Of a DNA stretch of 64,000 nt, positions 45,685 to 57,799 are shown one piece after another. A program made the position numbers and the translations under genes. Below the pieces are notes generated by a model, which was not told the DNA's origin, made no database searches, and saw only the letters and a program-made list of their open reading frames with translations. The DNA is from Beta vulgaris subsp. vulgaris (taxonomy: Eukaryota; Streptophyta; Magnoliopsida; Caryophyllales; Amaranthaceae): assembly GCF_026745355.1 (NCBI RefSeq), contig NC_079206.1:34948872-35012871 (forward strand). Reading direction: 5' to 3'. Numbering within the stretch: the stretch's first letter is position 1; every line of letters begins with the position of its first letter.

Positions 45685-46382
45685 GTTTTTACCATAGTCC
45701 CTTCTTTGACATACATATACATTTAAGATTTGAATATCAATTTTTGGATTTTGATATTGACATCATGTGGATGTGACTATAGGCTAAATTTGATCTTGTT
45801 TATGATTTAGAATAATACTGATATGTATATATAGTAGTTTTGGAAGTTTAGAATTATGAATATTGGTTGAATTATTTTGTGATATAAAGAATTTTAGAAG
45901 TTTGGAATGTCATGTTCAATTTATTGATTATATGATTTTAAGGGTTGAGTATTAATTATACAGCGGATACAAGTATTGTATCTTATAAAATTGTTGTGTT
46001 GCGTGCTGCAACGCCTACTGCGAATAGATGCGTGAAATGAGAATTTGATTATTTTTTTAAAAAATAAATATCATAGATAACAGTTATAGGTAAAATATGT
46101 TACATATAGTATAGGAAAACATAACAGTTATTCAAGATAAGTGTTAAATTTCCCTTCTTTCAATTTGTCATATAAATAACAAACATAACGCTTATTTACA
46201 AAATATGTTATCTAGCGATATAACGTGTATTATAAATAACTGTTATGTTTTCTCTAGCAAACATAACACGTTCAACAGGTGTTATGTTTTACTTTACATT
46301 ACACTGACTTGGATAACGCCTCAAAACTGTTATGTAAAGCCTTATTTAACAGTTATCTTTGCCTTTTTTTGTAGTAGTGGTT

Positions 46383-48476
46383 ATTGTTGAGGACTCACCA
46401 CTTAGAGAGAAATGGTAAGTACCTCACGTATCCACAATCATGAAAATACCTCACTCGAGAAATCAGGAGACTCAATAGTCCCCCGAGCCTAATGACGCAT
46501 GACTCGCTCAGTCTTATCAGGAGGCTGATCAGTAAGCCAAAATTAGTCAAGTACCTGACTTGACTCCTACTCGGGAAAACTACCTCATTCAAGAAATGAG
46601 GAGACTCATTAGTCACTGAGTCCAGGGACAACTGACTTTCTAAGTCGTACCAAGGAATAAGCACTTAGTGAAAAATCCTAACTATCTAACAGATACCTAC
46701 TCGGTAAATACCCGACTCCGGATAGGAGACTAATTAGTCCGTGATCATGGACATGTGACTCTCCGTTTGTTATCAAAAGGAACCACACTTGGTCAAAATT
46801 AGCCAATTACCTTACTTGACTCCCACTCGGGAAAATAACTGACTTCAGAAATTCAGAGAATAATAAAGTCCTCCGAATCCAAGGACGCGTCACTATCTTA
46901 GTCATACTAGGGGATCACCATATAGCAAAAAAGGCTATGTACCTCACAAATAGACACTTGGGAAAATACTTGACTCATTTAGGAGACTCATTACTCCCTC
47001 GAGCCCAAGGATAGGTGACTCTCTCGGTCTTACTAAGGGGACTCACCACTTTGCCTAAGTTAGCCAAGTACCTTTACTTGTCTCCTAGTTGAAAACATAC
47101 CTGATTGTGAAATCACGAGACTCATTAGTCCCCCGAGTTCAAGCACACGTGACTTTCTTTATCTTATACTAGGGCTAAGCAATGGCCAAATTTAGAAAAG
47201 TACCCCGCTTGGCTCCCACTCCGAAAAATATTGGACTCGGGAATCAGGAGACTCATTTGTCACTAGAGTCCAGGAACGGGTGACGCTCTCACTACTTAGC
47301 AAAAATGGCTAAGTACCTCACCTAAGTTCCCACACTGGAAATTATTGGACACGAGAACTAAGAATATTTTTGGGGTTCAATCGGATAGTACCTAACTCGA
47401 CAAAATACAGGATTCAATAGTCCTTCAAGTTGTAGGATAGGTGACTCTCTCAATCTTATCAGGGGGCTCACCCATTGTTGAAATTTAGCCAAGTACCTCA
47501 CTTGACTCGATTCGGGAAAATACCTGACTCGGGAAATCAGGAGACTCCTTGGTTCCCCCGATCTATGGACATGTGACTATCTCGCTTATTCCAGTACCTT
47601 ACAAATCCACACTCATGAAAATACCTCACTCGGGAAATCAGGAGACTCAATAGTCCCACGAGCCTAACGACGAGTGACCCTCTCGATCTTATCAAGAGGC
47701 TAACCACTTGGCAAATTTAATCAAAGACCTCACTTGGCTCTCACTCGGGAAAATACGTAATTCGGGAAATAAAGAAACTCATTTCTCCCCCTAGTTAAAG
47801 GAGATGTGACTTTCTCAGTCATACCAAGGGATCAACACTAAATGAAAAAGGCTAACTACCTCACAGATACCCACTCGGGAAAATACCTAAATCAGGAAAT
47901 TAGGAGACTCATTAGTCCCTCCTTTCCAGGGACAAGTGACTCATTCGTTCTTATAAGAAGGATCAACACTTGGGCAAAATTAGCCAAGTACCTCACTTGA
48001 CTCCCACTCGGCAAATACCTGACTTGGGAAATTCGGAAAATAATAAGTCCTCTGAATCCAAGGACACGCCACTATCTCAGTCGTACCAGGGGATCACCAC
48101 ATAGCGAAAAAGGTTGTGTACCTCACAAATAAGCAGTTAGGAAAATACCTGACTCATTAGTCCCTCGAGCCCAAGGTTAGGTGACTCTCTCGGTCTTACC
48201 AAGGGGACTCACCACTTTGCCAAAGTTAGCCAAATACCTTTACTTGTCTCCTAGTTGGAAAAATACATGATCGGGAAATCACGAGACTCATTAGTCCTCT
48301 GAGTTCAAGCACACATGACTCTCTTGGTCTTATACAAGGCATAAACAATTGGCCAAAATTAGTAAAGTACCCCAGTTGGTTCCCACTTAGGAAAATATTG
48401 GACTCGGGAATCAGGAGACTCATTTGTCCCTGGAGTCCAGGAGCAGGTTACACTCTCAGTCTTATTAGGGGGCTCA
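46383..48476 (+). repeat. Tandem-repeat array, right block
   Basis: About 2.1 kb of units with GAGACTCATTAGTC words spaced mostly 110-140 bp apart (for example near 46,978, 47,117 and 47,248). A higher-order pattern is visible: 47,390-47,590 resembles 41,560-41,770 more than its neighbours. The block ends where the Athila LTR begins (GGCTCA then TGATAAG). Confidence 0.8.
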
Positions 48477-49918
48477 TGATAAGTGCCAATTTTATATACA
48501 TTTTAATCTTGGTCATCATTTGTTTTGGGTCAAATTATACTAATTTTTATGAGTTTTATTGTTATTTTGGTTCAAAGTATAATTTGTTAAAGAATTGTTA
48601 ATTTATAAAAAATTTGGATTTACGTATGTTGTTTCTTATTTTATCTATTGAAAAAAATTGTCAAAGCTTAATCAATTATATTCTTATTATTTATATAGGT
48701 ACAAGGGGTGATTAAGGAAACAAGTTAAAAGAAAAAAAAAATAACTTGAAGTCTTAAAGGTGAAGTCTCACGTAAGATCATACCAAATCAAGAAAATAAA
48801 GAATGAAAGAAAATAAGAAATCACAAAGGAAAAAACCTATTGATGGGCCGAAGACAGCATAATGCACATATTACCAAAAAAAAAAAACTTAAGACAAAAG
48901 AGAAAGGGTGGCAGAACAAGAGAAGGCAGCATTGAGAACAGAACCAAAAAGCAGCACAACAGAAGACGTTAGGAGGAGAACCTAACGCAACAGAAAGGAC
49001 AAAGAAACAGAGAGGGAAGGAGTACGACGGCACTACAGGCAGAATAGCAGTAGCGCAACAGAGGTGACTGCGACGCCAGCGCGCGACGCCAGCACGGCTG
49101 CGGTGGCTTTTGACGGAAGTCAAAAGTTCATCTTATTGGAGTTCTTTTACTTCTTTAACTTTAAATTATTCAATTGTTGATTTTGTTTAATTACAATGTT
49201 AATTTTCAATTCTTCATTGTTATTCAATTGGATTGATTTAGTTTCAATGTCTTGCTAAATTGATTCGTTCTAGGTTAGGGCTGTAATCTTTTATATTTCT
49301 ATCGATGAATTGAATTTGTTGGTTGGGTTTGATTTATTATAATTGCAATTTGATAATCTTGGTTTGTTTTTATATAATTGATTTGGCCAGTTGATTATAT
49401 GTTGAGATATTGGATCATTAGCGGAAGTGAAAGTTCAATATTGGTTTATGGGATTATTAAACATCAAGTAGTATAATTTTAGTAATAGTTATACACTTGG
49501 GGTTTTTCTATATGAATTTATTGTTCATAATGGGTTTATATTAATTTTTATGACCACGGAAGTAGGCGTAAGATTAGTATAAATACACGTTTTCTACCTT
49601 GGAAGAGTAGATAATATATCATAGGAAGTTTGATCATTGCAACTCAATATTATTTCAACCCAACAACTAGTTTAATCTGATTATAGGAAGTAAAAGGTGA
49701 AACCCGAAACCTAGAACTATCTCTATCATAGTTTTTATTTTTAGTAGTTTAGTTTATCACCACCAATCACTATTTTCGGATCATCTAGATAATATTAGTG
49801 TCTCTTAATTTGGTTGTTGACTATATCTCCTTGTAGGAAACGATATCTTGCTTATCCTATATTTACTTTAATTGACCCGTACACTTGCGGTATTTTAAGG
49901 TACTTTTAGGACCGACCA
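48477..49918 (+). mobile_element. Athila-type 5' LTR
   Basis: Starts TGATAAGTGCCAATTTTATA and ends ACCGACCA, about 1.44 kb, just before a tRNA-Asp-type primer site. The start lies inside the tandem array, so the array was the target. The 48,821-49,123 minus-strand frame in it is a shadow. Confidence 0.8.
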
Positions 49919-49924
49919 AGTTTT

Positions 49925-49942
49925 TGGCACCGTTGCAGGGGA
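49925..49942 (+). promoter_or_regulatory. Primer-binding site of the Athila element
   Basis: TGGCACCGTTGCAGGGGA, close to the TGGCGCCGTTGCCGGGGA site of Athila elements, complementary to tRNA-Asp (established knowledge of the family). Confidence 0.8.
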
Positions 49943-50248
49943 AGCAATAGTTCAATATCATACTAGAGGGATTTTTAATATTAGTTTAGACTTTATTTTC
50001 TTGTTAGCACTTGTTTTATTTTTCTTTATAAATTTGTTTTTTTATTTCCTCTCATAAAGATTTTGTTAGAGCTATCTTTGTGTTCTTGAGTCATTAGTAT
50101 TAAATTTTTTTAATTAGTTTATTTTTCTAATCACTAGTAGTTGTGTTGCTTAATTATTTAACGTAGAAGTTGATGCACTTTTGGTGATTTTTCCTTTTGC
50201 TCATAGAATCATTGATTTGAGTTCAAACTTTCTGATATTTATTAGTGT

Positions 50249-52360
50249 ATGCCACGTACTAATCGTTCTTTAGTTTTATTTGATCCAGAGATTGAAAGAA
50301 CAACTCGTGCACTAAGGAAACAAAAGTGGTTGGAGCAAACATAAAAACTTCTCGATTTTGATTTGGAGCACATCTTTTATGAAGAATCTGACAGTAAACC
50401 AGTAGAGATGGGGGGTAATAACAAAGAAAAGCCCTTACGTGATTTTGCTATGCGGAATGCTAGGGGTGCACCTTTAAGTATTGTTAGGCCTACTATTTTT
50501 GCCAATAATTTTGAGTTTCACCCTGCTTTAATTCAAATAATTCAACAAGACCAATTTAGTGGCCTAGATAATGAAGACCCCAATGAACATATAAAAACTT
50601 TTCTTGAAAAATGCGACACTGTTAAGTTAAATGGAGTGACTGTCGATGTTATTCGACTTGGTTTGTTTCCGTTTTCACTTAGAGATAAAGCTAAAATGTG
50701 GTTAAAATCTAATCCACCTAATTCATTTACAACATGGGCTACATTATCTCAAGCTTTTCTTAGTAAATATTTTCCTCCGGGCAGAAATGCTTAGTTTAGA
50801 AATGATATAACTAGTTTTGCTCAACATGATAGGGAGTCTTTATATGAGGTTTGGGAAAGGTTTAAAGATTTACAACATAAATGTCTTCATCATGGTGTTC
50901 CTGATTGGTTGCTCGTGCAAACTTTTTATAACGGTGTTAATGAATCTGTTAGAATAACTATAGATGCGATTGTAATAATGGGTAAAACTACTGATGTAGC
51001 TAATAGGTTACTTGAAGAAATGGCTTCTAATAATTATCATTGGTCTAATAATAGGGGTAAACCAAAGAATGTTGCTGCTATGTATGAAGTAGAAGGAATT
51101 AACATGTTAAATGCAAAAGTTGACAACTTAGTTAATTTGTTTACTAAAATAAGTAATGTCAATTATGTCTCTACTACTATGCCATGTAATTTGTGTGGAG
51201 GTGCTCATTTAACTACTGAATGTGTTAATGTGGAGCAAGCTCAATATGTTTCTAATTCTAATAAGCCCCCACAAAATGATCCCTATTCTAATACTTATAA
51301 TCCATGTTGGAGAAACCACCCTAATTTCTCTTGGAGGAACCATGGACAACAAAATAATGTCAATTTGCAACATCCACCAGGGTTCCACCAAAGACAAAAT
51401 CAACAAGAAATTAGACCATCATGGGAACTAGCTATTGAAAAATTAGCTGATGCTACTTCTGAAAGAATTGAAAAGTTGGAAACTAAAGTTTATCAGATTG
51501 CTATTTCTAATTGAAATGTAGAGCTTCAACTTAGACAATTAGCTAATGCCATCAATTGTAGAAGTCAAGGAGTTTTGCCTAGTAAAACTAAAGTTAATTC
51601 TAAAGAACATTGGAACGATGTCACTCCTAGAAATGGTAAGGATTTAAGTACCATGAAAAGTACGATTAAAGAAAATGAGGTCGCTAATGAAAGTGAAAAA
51701 GAGAAGGAGAATTATGAAGCTGAAAAAAGAACCTGAATTAACACCTCCTCCCACAGTGAGACCTTATGTTCCCCCTATTCCTTTTCCACAAAGACTTAAA
51801 CAAACTAAATTAGATAGTGAATTTCAGAAATTCTTGAAAATGTTTAAGCAATTACATATTAGCGTTCCTTTTATTGATGCTTTAATACAAATTCCTTCTT
51901 ACTCTAAGTTTCTTAAGGAAATTATGTCTAAAAAGAAGAAGTTGGAAAATATGAAACCATTGCTTTGTGTGATGAATGTAGTGCTGTGATTCAGAAAAAG
52001 CTTCCTCCTAAACTGAAAGACTCGGGAAGTTTTTCCATTCCTTGCACTATAGGTGATATTAAATTTTCTAAAACCTTGTGTGATTAGGTGCAAGTGTCTC
52101 TCTTATGCCTTTATCTATTTGCAAGAAGTTAGGATTGCATAATATAAAATCTACTACTGTATCTTTGCAACTTGTCAATAGATATATCAAATATCCAATA
52201 GGAACACTAGAAAATGTGCTAATCAAAGTCGATAAATTTGTTATTCCTGTTGATTTCATTGTTCTTGATATGGATGAGGACATAGAGGTACCTATTATTT
52301 TAGGTAGACCCTTCTTGGCTACTGCTGGAGATATTATAGATGTAAGAATGATATTTTAAC
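50249..52360 (+). pseudogene. gag: Athila gag and aspartic protease
   Basis: Starts MPRTNRSLVLFDPEIER. One frame carries most of gag with only a TAA (about 50,342) and a TAG (about 50,792) as breaks: NEDPNEHIKTFLEKCDTVKL, KMWLKSNPPNSFTTWATLSQ, FLSKYFPPGRNA and DLQHKCLHHGVPDWLLVQTF. A CNLCGGAHLTTEC zinc knuckle is at about 51,185. After frameshifts near 51,740 and 52,080 the protease half shows SLMPLSICKKLGL and PIILGRPFLATAGDIIDV, very typical of Athila. RT and later domains are missing: the element is cut at 52,780 by a Helitron. Confidence 0.88.
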
Positions 52361-52780
52361 GTTTGAACTGGTGAAGAGAAAGTTCACTTCCATATCTTCA
52401 ATTCTTCTAAAAACAATTCACAACGTGATCTTGTTTGTCAACTTGATATAATTGAAGACATGACTAAGAAAAATCATGTAACTGATGCTACTAATGCTCT
52501 ACTTGAAGTGTGTTGGAGTAAAACAGATACTCTTCCTAAGCTTAAGAACGAAAATAAAGGTAAGAAAAGTTCTTCCTCCAATCAAGGAATGTTTTTCATG
52601 CAGGAAAAAGGGTGAAACTAAAGGTAACTCTCCCTTGATTAGTAAGACGACCATTAAAGGAGTGACTAACTCCTCGATTGATCCTGGTTAAATGGAACTT
52701 GATGGAAGTCAAGCTATAGACTCTAAACAAGCGATACTTGGGAGTCAACCCAGACCATTTTTTTTTCTTATATTATTATA
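52361..52780 (+). mobile_element. Athila sequence downstream of protease
   Basis: Degraded coding sequence. The end reads KQAILGSQPRPF, similar to the gag-side terminus of other Athila polyproteins. It stops at the A next to the Helitron CTAG end. Confidence 0.6.
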
Positions 52781-52783
52781 CTA

Positions 52784-52812
52784 GTTTTGGGACCCGTGCA
52801 AAAATGCACGGG
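52784..52812 (-). terminator. Helitron 3' terminal hairpin
   Basis: Stem CCCGTGCA/TGCACGGG at 52,793-52,800 and 52,805-52,812 with a 4-nt loop, 8 nt from the terminal CTAG (52,781-52,784). It marks termination of rolling-circle transfer. Confidence 0.85.
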
Positions 52813-52928
52813 AAGTGATTTGCTTAATAAGACAGAATTTTCAATGAAACCAATAGCAGACAAAAAATATTGTAATGAAAGAATAAGTAAAAGTTATATT
52901 AACAAACATTACAAAAATGTGTATGAAG

Positions 52929-54597
52929 TTATACATTTTGGAACACTTCCTTATAAAACAACATTTGTGGTTGTTTTGCACAATTATTCTCTTTATCACA
53001 AATCAGAATTTTAAGTCCTTTTTTGCTCGTGACTCGGGAAATAGCGACATATAGCTGACCATGACTGAAAACAGGCCTGGTAAAAAACCGACGTGCGACA
53101 ATGATTGTCCTTGACTTTTATTTATTGTCATGGCAAAACACACAGTCAAAGGAAATTGCCGTCTTTGAAATCTGATAGGAAATTTTGTTGAGTCAGACGG
53201 TGTTAGTGTCATTCGTGGGATGAATACCTTGTCACCAACATTGTCCCTGAAATGACAGTAGCTTCAATTCACTCGATTGCCTAAATGCTTGACTACCAGC
53301 CTCGTGCCATTACACAATCCAGATGTCTGATCAATATTACGAAGCAACATGATAGGCGCACCAACTTTTAACTTAATACTATGATTTGGCAGGCCTGAGC
53401 ACTTTATTGTGTTTAAGAATTCAGTAGAATATTATCATGAGCCCCTAAGTTCCCTTCATCTTTACTAATTGCATCACAACTCAAGTAAATTTTCTTATCA
53501 CCTGGAATTGTGGACAACACATGATCATTTACCTTCTCAACTATTTCATTAGTTGGAGCTAGAATTGCTCTTTCTTGGAAGTATTTGACTTCCCAAAGGT
53601 GATCAGTGAGTGAAGGGTATGTGCTGTCGACAATCGATGATATGGGGTCATCTCCACCGTCTATAAGAATATCTTCAGTGATTTCAATATCGACTTCTCC
53701 ATCATTGGGCCCTCCAGCTCTGCCATCACCAACGCTTAGTATCCATTCTGAGAAGTCCCTTATTTCATTAGCGGTAGACGAAGAAGAACATGATTGAAGT
53801 CTCATATTGCGTGTAAGCTTCAAAACCTTACATGAATCCCATAGAAACGAAGAGTTTAAGGTCGCAAATACTATATCTTGCCTTGTACCCTTGGGTATAA
53901 CAGGCAGAATCTGTCTTAAATCACCACCAAAGACAACAACTTTACCTCCAAATGGTCGATGCAAATTATCTCGATCAACAGCTTGCATAATGTCCTTTAA
54001 ACTCCTATCAAGTGCTTCAAAGCAATATTTGTGCATCATTGGTGCTTCATCCCAGATAATTAGCTTTGTTCTCATGAGCAATGCAGCTAAGTCAGAACCA
54101 GGCCTAATAGCTACACACGTAGAGTTTTCACAAACATTGAGTGGAAGCCCGAACCTTGAATGGGCGGTTCGACCTTTTGGAAGAAGTAGGGACGCAATTC
54201 CACTTGATGCTACTGGCAAAACAATTTCACCCATCTTCCTAATTGCAGCACACAATGTCCTCCAAATGTATGTTTTACCCGTGCCTCCATATCCGTATAC
54301 AAAAAACACACCTCCTGATTGGCCATTAACAGAGTGCATTATTTCGTTGAAAACCATTAGTTGTTCTTCGGTTAGACATGGAAACAGTTTGTCATATTCC
54401 TGAATTAATGAGGGTATGTCATATGAAAGCTCATCCGCTATTAGCTTATTTTGACCTTCAAACACGACTAATTCATCTGGAAAAGGCATCTCACTGAATT
54501 TTCGAAGACTACTGCCATTACTTTGCAGTTTAGCTTCAATATCTGCCAGTGCAAACGCTTGAATTTGTTCATCAGTTAGAGTTAAATCTGCAACGCG
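52929..54597 (-). pseudogene. Helitron helicase exon (PIF1 family)
   Basis: After a GTTGCAG acceptor at about 54,590 the exon begins DLTLTDEQIQAFALADIEAK. It contains the Walker A box GYGGTGKT, Walker B IIWDEAPM, motif III GGDLRQILPVIP, and motif [12 protein letters not shown]. The C-terminal [12 protein letters not shown]...YKEVFQNV ends at a TAA at 52,929, as in other plant Helitrons. A frameshift near 53,425, one near 53,060 and a stop near 53,257 break it. The helicase unwinds DNA during rolling-circle transposition. Confidence 0.92.
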
Positions 54598-54673
54598 ATA
54601 GAGAAGATTTAATATTAGTTGCCTTCATATATGTCATCGTGATCCTTTTTTCGTTGCACAATTATTAAACATG

Positions 54674-55690
54674 TCAAGTAAGCGATAAAAAAAAGTAAGT
54701 ATGCACAGTACTGTAGCTTGTACCTTTGTTTTTATGAATACGACGTTGTTTATATAGAATGTCATCAGATAGTAGGTGCCATGTCTTTTCCCATATGTCT
54801 TCTGGTTTAGATAAGCTACCAGACATAAGTAACATGCAAAACAGATTCCGTAGATAATGCCCCGTTTCTCTAAAGCTTGCCTCTGTTATGGCGTCTATGT
54901 ATTCCTTGTCGTCATCAAGCAGCCCCCTTGCGTAGCAAGCTTCTTTGAAGGTTGGATACACTAAACCATCAACGGTTCTTATATCCTCGTAGCACGTCGG
55001 ACCTTTGACAAAATTAAGGAGCGTTCTTAGATAGTATTTCTCACCAGAACCTGGAGCGACATGGTATACCCTGCCAAGTGAGAACCCTTTCGACCTAGGT
55101 GCCCATTCTCGCGTAGGTTGTTTCCAAACAAATTTTGGGGAACTCTACATACGTCAACTGTCTTGCTTCTTCATACTTTTGGTTGCATTCCATCCACGAT
55201 AAAAACTTTGTTTTATCAACATTAGGTCTCTCAAGTACATCTCCCACGTCCATCTGGTCAGTGTAGACGACCGTTTGCTCCCCATGTAGATGGAAACTCA
55301 ATCTCTCAACAGGTGGGGTTCGATGGTGAATAGGAAATCCATATATCCTCCACACTGCCTCACAAGCAGATATGTAACGGCAGTCATAATACATTTTAAT
55401 CTCATCAATCTTTTGTGGATATCGCTGCTATTTCTGTTTTGATAAGCAGCAGCAGTTACTCTATCGTAACCCTTATTTATGTACTTGAACAAATACTTTA
55501 TCGATCTGGATTGATTGCACCATTCAACGTTTATATGGGCACGATACTTACGAAGCAGTTGTGGATTATAAGGAACAACAAACCTATTATCAAGATGCAC
55601 TCCGTTCTTCTCAACCGAGTTCTGTTATCTCTTCTTCTATAAACTGGATATCCTTCCTCATAACCTTTGTTTCGTCAATAAATCTTTTAG
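54674..55690 (-). pseudogene. Helitron Rep, C-terminal part and linker
   Basis: Includes the catalytic tyrosine segment [14 protein letters not shown] (about 55,475-55,515), the YxxKY motif of Helitron Rep nucleases, preceded by [20 protein letters not shown]. Then follow [37 protein letters not shown] and GRVYHVAPGSGEKYYLRTLL. The exon ends at a donor after RRIHKNK (about 54,722). Frameshifts occur near 55,370 and 55,100. Confidence 0.9.
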
Positions 55691-55707
55691 GAAAATGCTT
55701 TGTGCAC

Positions 55708-55942
55708 TTATTTTTGATCCATGCAAGGTGCATTAGTGGAGGGACCACATGGACCATGTAGCATCATTTTTGTAACAGTCTCATATAAATCCGGATCCTC
55801 AATTGGATCTGGTAACTCAGCGCATATAATCTTGTCAATATCGCTTGCCTGTGGATATTTGTCAGCAGGGTGCAGGAAAAGAAGTATATGAGCATGCGAA
55901 AGGCCACGCTTTTGAAACTCAACTGTATAAACAACTGGAGAA
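55708..55942 (-). pseudogene. Helitron Rep, HUH exon
   Basis: Begins after a TCTCCAG acceptor with VVYTVEFQKRGLSHAHILLF. HAH is the HUH metal-binding motif of rolling-circle Rep proteins. It continues DIDKIICAELPDPIEDPDLY and HGPCGPSTNAPCMD, then shifts frame towards the KFIDETKV stretch. An intron (about 55,943-56,122) separates it from the upstream exon. Confidence 0.9.
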
Positions 55943-56122
55943 AAAAGAAGATATGTATGTATCATTATTTGAACAACCTTATAAGTAGACCAACTAATCT
56001 TGACTGTGTAAAATGTTTTGTAAAGTAGTATGAAATTCAATTAATTCAATGAGAATATATATTAAAGATGAGGAAAAGTTGTAAAAATCAACATCATTAT
56101 ACCAGATTTGATTTATACGTAC

Positions 56123-57000
56123 CAGCTTTAACTCGGCCAAATATCTCATTCTCCTTTAAGTCTTTAACCAATTGGTCGAGCTTCATTTTAAAGACTCGAC
56201 AGATGATATCCGGTCTGTCCTCGGGTCTAAGTCCCCTTTTTTGAACGAATCTGCTTATTTCTGGCCATTTAGCATTACACGTAAAGGTTATAAACAAATC
56301 TGGATAACCATACCATCTACAAATGGCCATTGCATCCTGATAGTTCTCTCTCATGTAGCTATGTCCACCTGTGAATGACACTGGTATAACAACGCGACTG
56401 CCATTGGAAGATCCCTCTGTATCACCTCTTTCCACAGCCCCTCTTAAATTCTTCACATTATCTGATCTTAAACTTTGTTGGTTATTCTTTAGAAAGGAGA
56501 GCCTCTCTGCCTCAATCATAGTGTAGCCGTCAACCAAAAATTGTTGATACAACCGACGACATAATAACAAAGTATCGGCTTCTTGTTCACGATCTTGCAT
56601 TCTGTATGCAAACCACTCCGCATAGTAAGTCGTTCTCTTTATTCGTAGAACTATTGATGCGGTCTTGTCTCTATGCATAACATCTACTCGATATCCATCT
56701 TCCCCATATGGAAAATCAGTGGATATTGTAACGGTAAATACGATGGGTGAAGCTCAGATATCTGCCTTAATCTTCCATTTTTCCTTTGGACTACTATATA
56801 CCTCTTATCTGTTGTATCAATGTCTCCGACTATAAGCGCAACCACTTCAGATGTTGTTGGAAGGTTATAAGTCCTTCCATCAGAATCTCTTCTTCCAATT
56901 AGCCTAAGTTTTAAGTCTTCGCCGTTGTTTGATTCGAAACGATCTCTAGCCATTCTAAAACTCTTGGCCAATGGGTTATGCTAATCAATTATATCCTTCA
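56123..57000 (-). pseudogene. Helitron Rep, Helitron_like_N domain exon
   Basis: Reads PLAKSFRMARDRFES, TYNLPTTSEVVALIVGD, ISELHPSYLPLQYPLIF, then after a frameshift near 56,690 DREQEADTLLLCRRLYQQFL, ERLSFLKNNQQSLRSDN, SFTGGHSYMRENYQDAMAI and GYPDLFITFTCNAKWPEI. These are hallmarks of the Helitron-like N-terminal domain. A donor follows VKAG at about 56,122. Confidence 0.9.
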
Positions 57001-57119
57001 ATTGTGCAACGACACGATCTTCAAATTTATTAGGGTCTTTAGAACTGACGCAATATAGTACGTTCAAACGTTAGCATTGCTTTATTATGAATGAGGATGT
57101 ATATATTACATTTAATACA

Positions 57120-57605
57120 AATGACATGTTCAAATATTTGCAGTAAAATAGCACGATACCTTGCCGCATTCATCCTATTGTGAACCTCTTCTTCAGTGTC
57201 ATATATGTATAGTTGAGAGAATTTAGGACGTGCTCCATCGTTCGGCAACAAACTGCCTATCAGGTGATGATTTTGACCTCCAATCTTGTATGTATATGGA
57301 CCACGACCATGGGTAGTTGGTGCAATTATTCTACCTCCCATAGAAGTGAACGAATACATCATGTTTATACCCCCTCATATTATCAAGGAAGTGCGCACTT
57401 CTACTATGTCTCTTCTTCAATAGATCTTCCAAAAGTTGGGGTGGACGCTTAAGTAAAGGTAATTGCACTTTTCCTTGCATGCAACACATCCCAAACTTTG
57501 GTCGTCCATTCTTATTCCGTTTGTTTACTCGTTCACCAAACCACATTTGTGCTCCACAGAACTCGCAAACACAGGTGGGATCTCCCAAATCTGAATAACC
57601 TTCTA
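57120..57605 (-). pseudogene. Helitron Rep, N-terminal zinc-finger exon
   Basis: GYSDLGDPTCVCEFCGAQMW with CCMQGKVQLPLLKRPPQLL forms the N-terminal cysteine-rich region, followed after a one-base shift near 57,370 by MMYSFTSMGGRI, PYTYKIGGQNHHLIGSLLP and QLYIYDTEEEVHNRMNA. This is the usual order for plant Helitron proteins. Confidence 0.88.
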
Positions 57606-57691
57606 CAATAAAGAAAAAACTTATAACTTTAATTAGTGTTTTATATGAACTTGTTAACATGATACTATAATATGTAGGTCTAATAACGCAC

Positions 57692-57727
57692 CATTGACTG
57701 CAATGTCACCACCATTACATGCCTCTA
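57692..57727 (-). pseudogene. Helitron Rep, small upstream exon
   Basis: About 12 codons (EACNGGDIAVNG) between a TTTTTGTAG acceptor and a GGTGCG donor. The small size and position between two exons support it, but it is short. Confidence 0.45.
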
Positions 57728-57799
57728 CAAAAAGGATATATGATACGTATGCGTTATAGGATTTAAATGTCTTCTTATTTAAAAAATGAGTTAAAAAAA

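Larger units (their letters stand above)
41772..46379. mobile_element. CACTA element 2 (4.6 kb) with captured gene fragments
   Basis: Ends CACTACTACAAATGTGGGCA and TTTTTTTGTAGTAGTG, target duplication GTT (41,769-41,771 and 46,380-46,382). Subterminal regions repeat ATAACAGTTAT / TGTTATG words in both directions. No transposase is visible. Inside are a LEA-protein exon on the minus strand, a B-type cyclin fragment on the plus strand and two or three shorter coding-like pieces with splice signals. This is the structure expected of a Pack-CACTA, an element that has copied host genes. Confidence 0.9.

Noticed and set aside
46383..48476. CRISPR-like array
   Set aside because: Units are long, degenerate and contiguous with no constant repeat plus unique spacer pattern, and the genome is eukaryotic.
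48821..49123. Minus-strand frame of 100 codons with a hydrophobic tail
   Set aside because: It lies inside the Athila LTR, has low-complexity Phe/Leu/Cys content and no recognisable motif.
53606..54403. Plus-strand frames of 63 and 198 codons
   Set aside because: Antisense shadows of the Helitron helicase exon.
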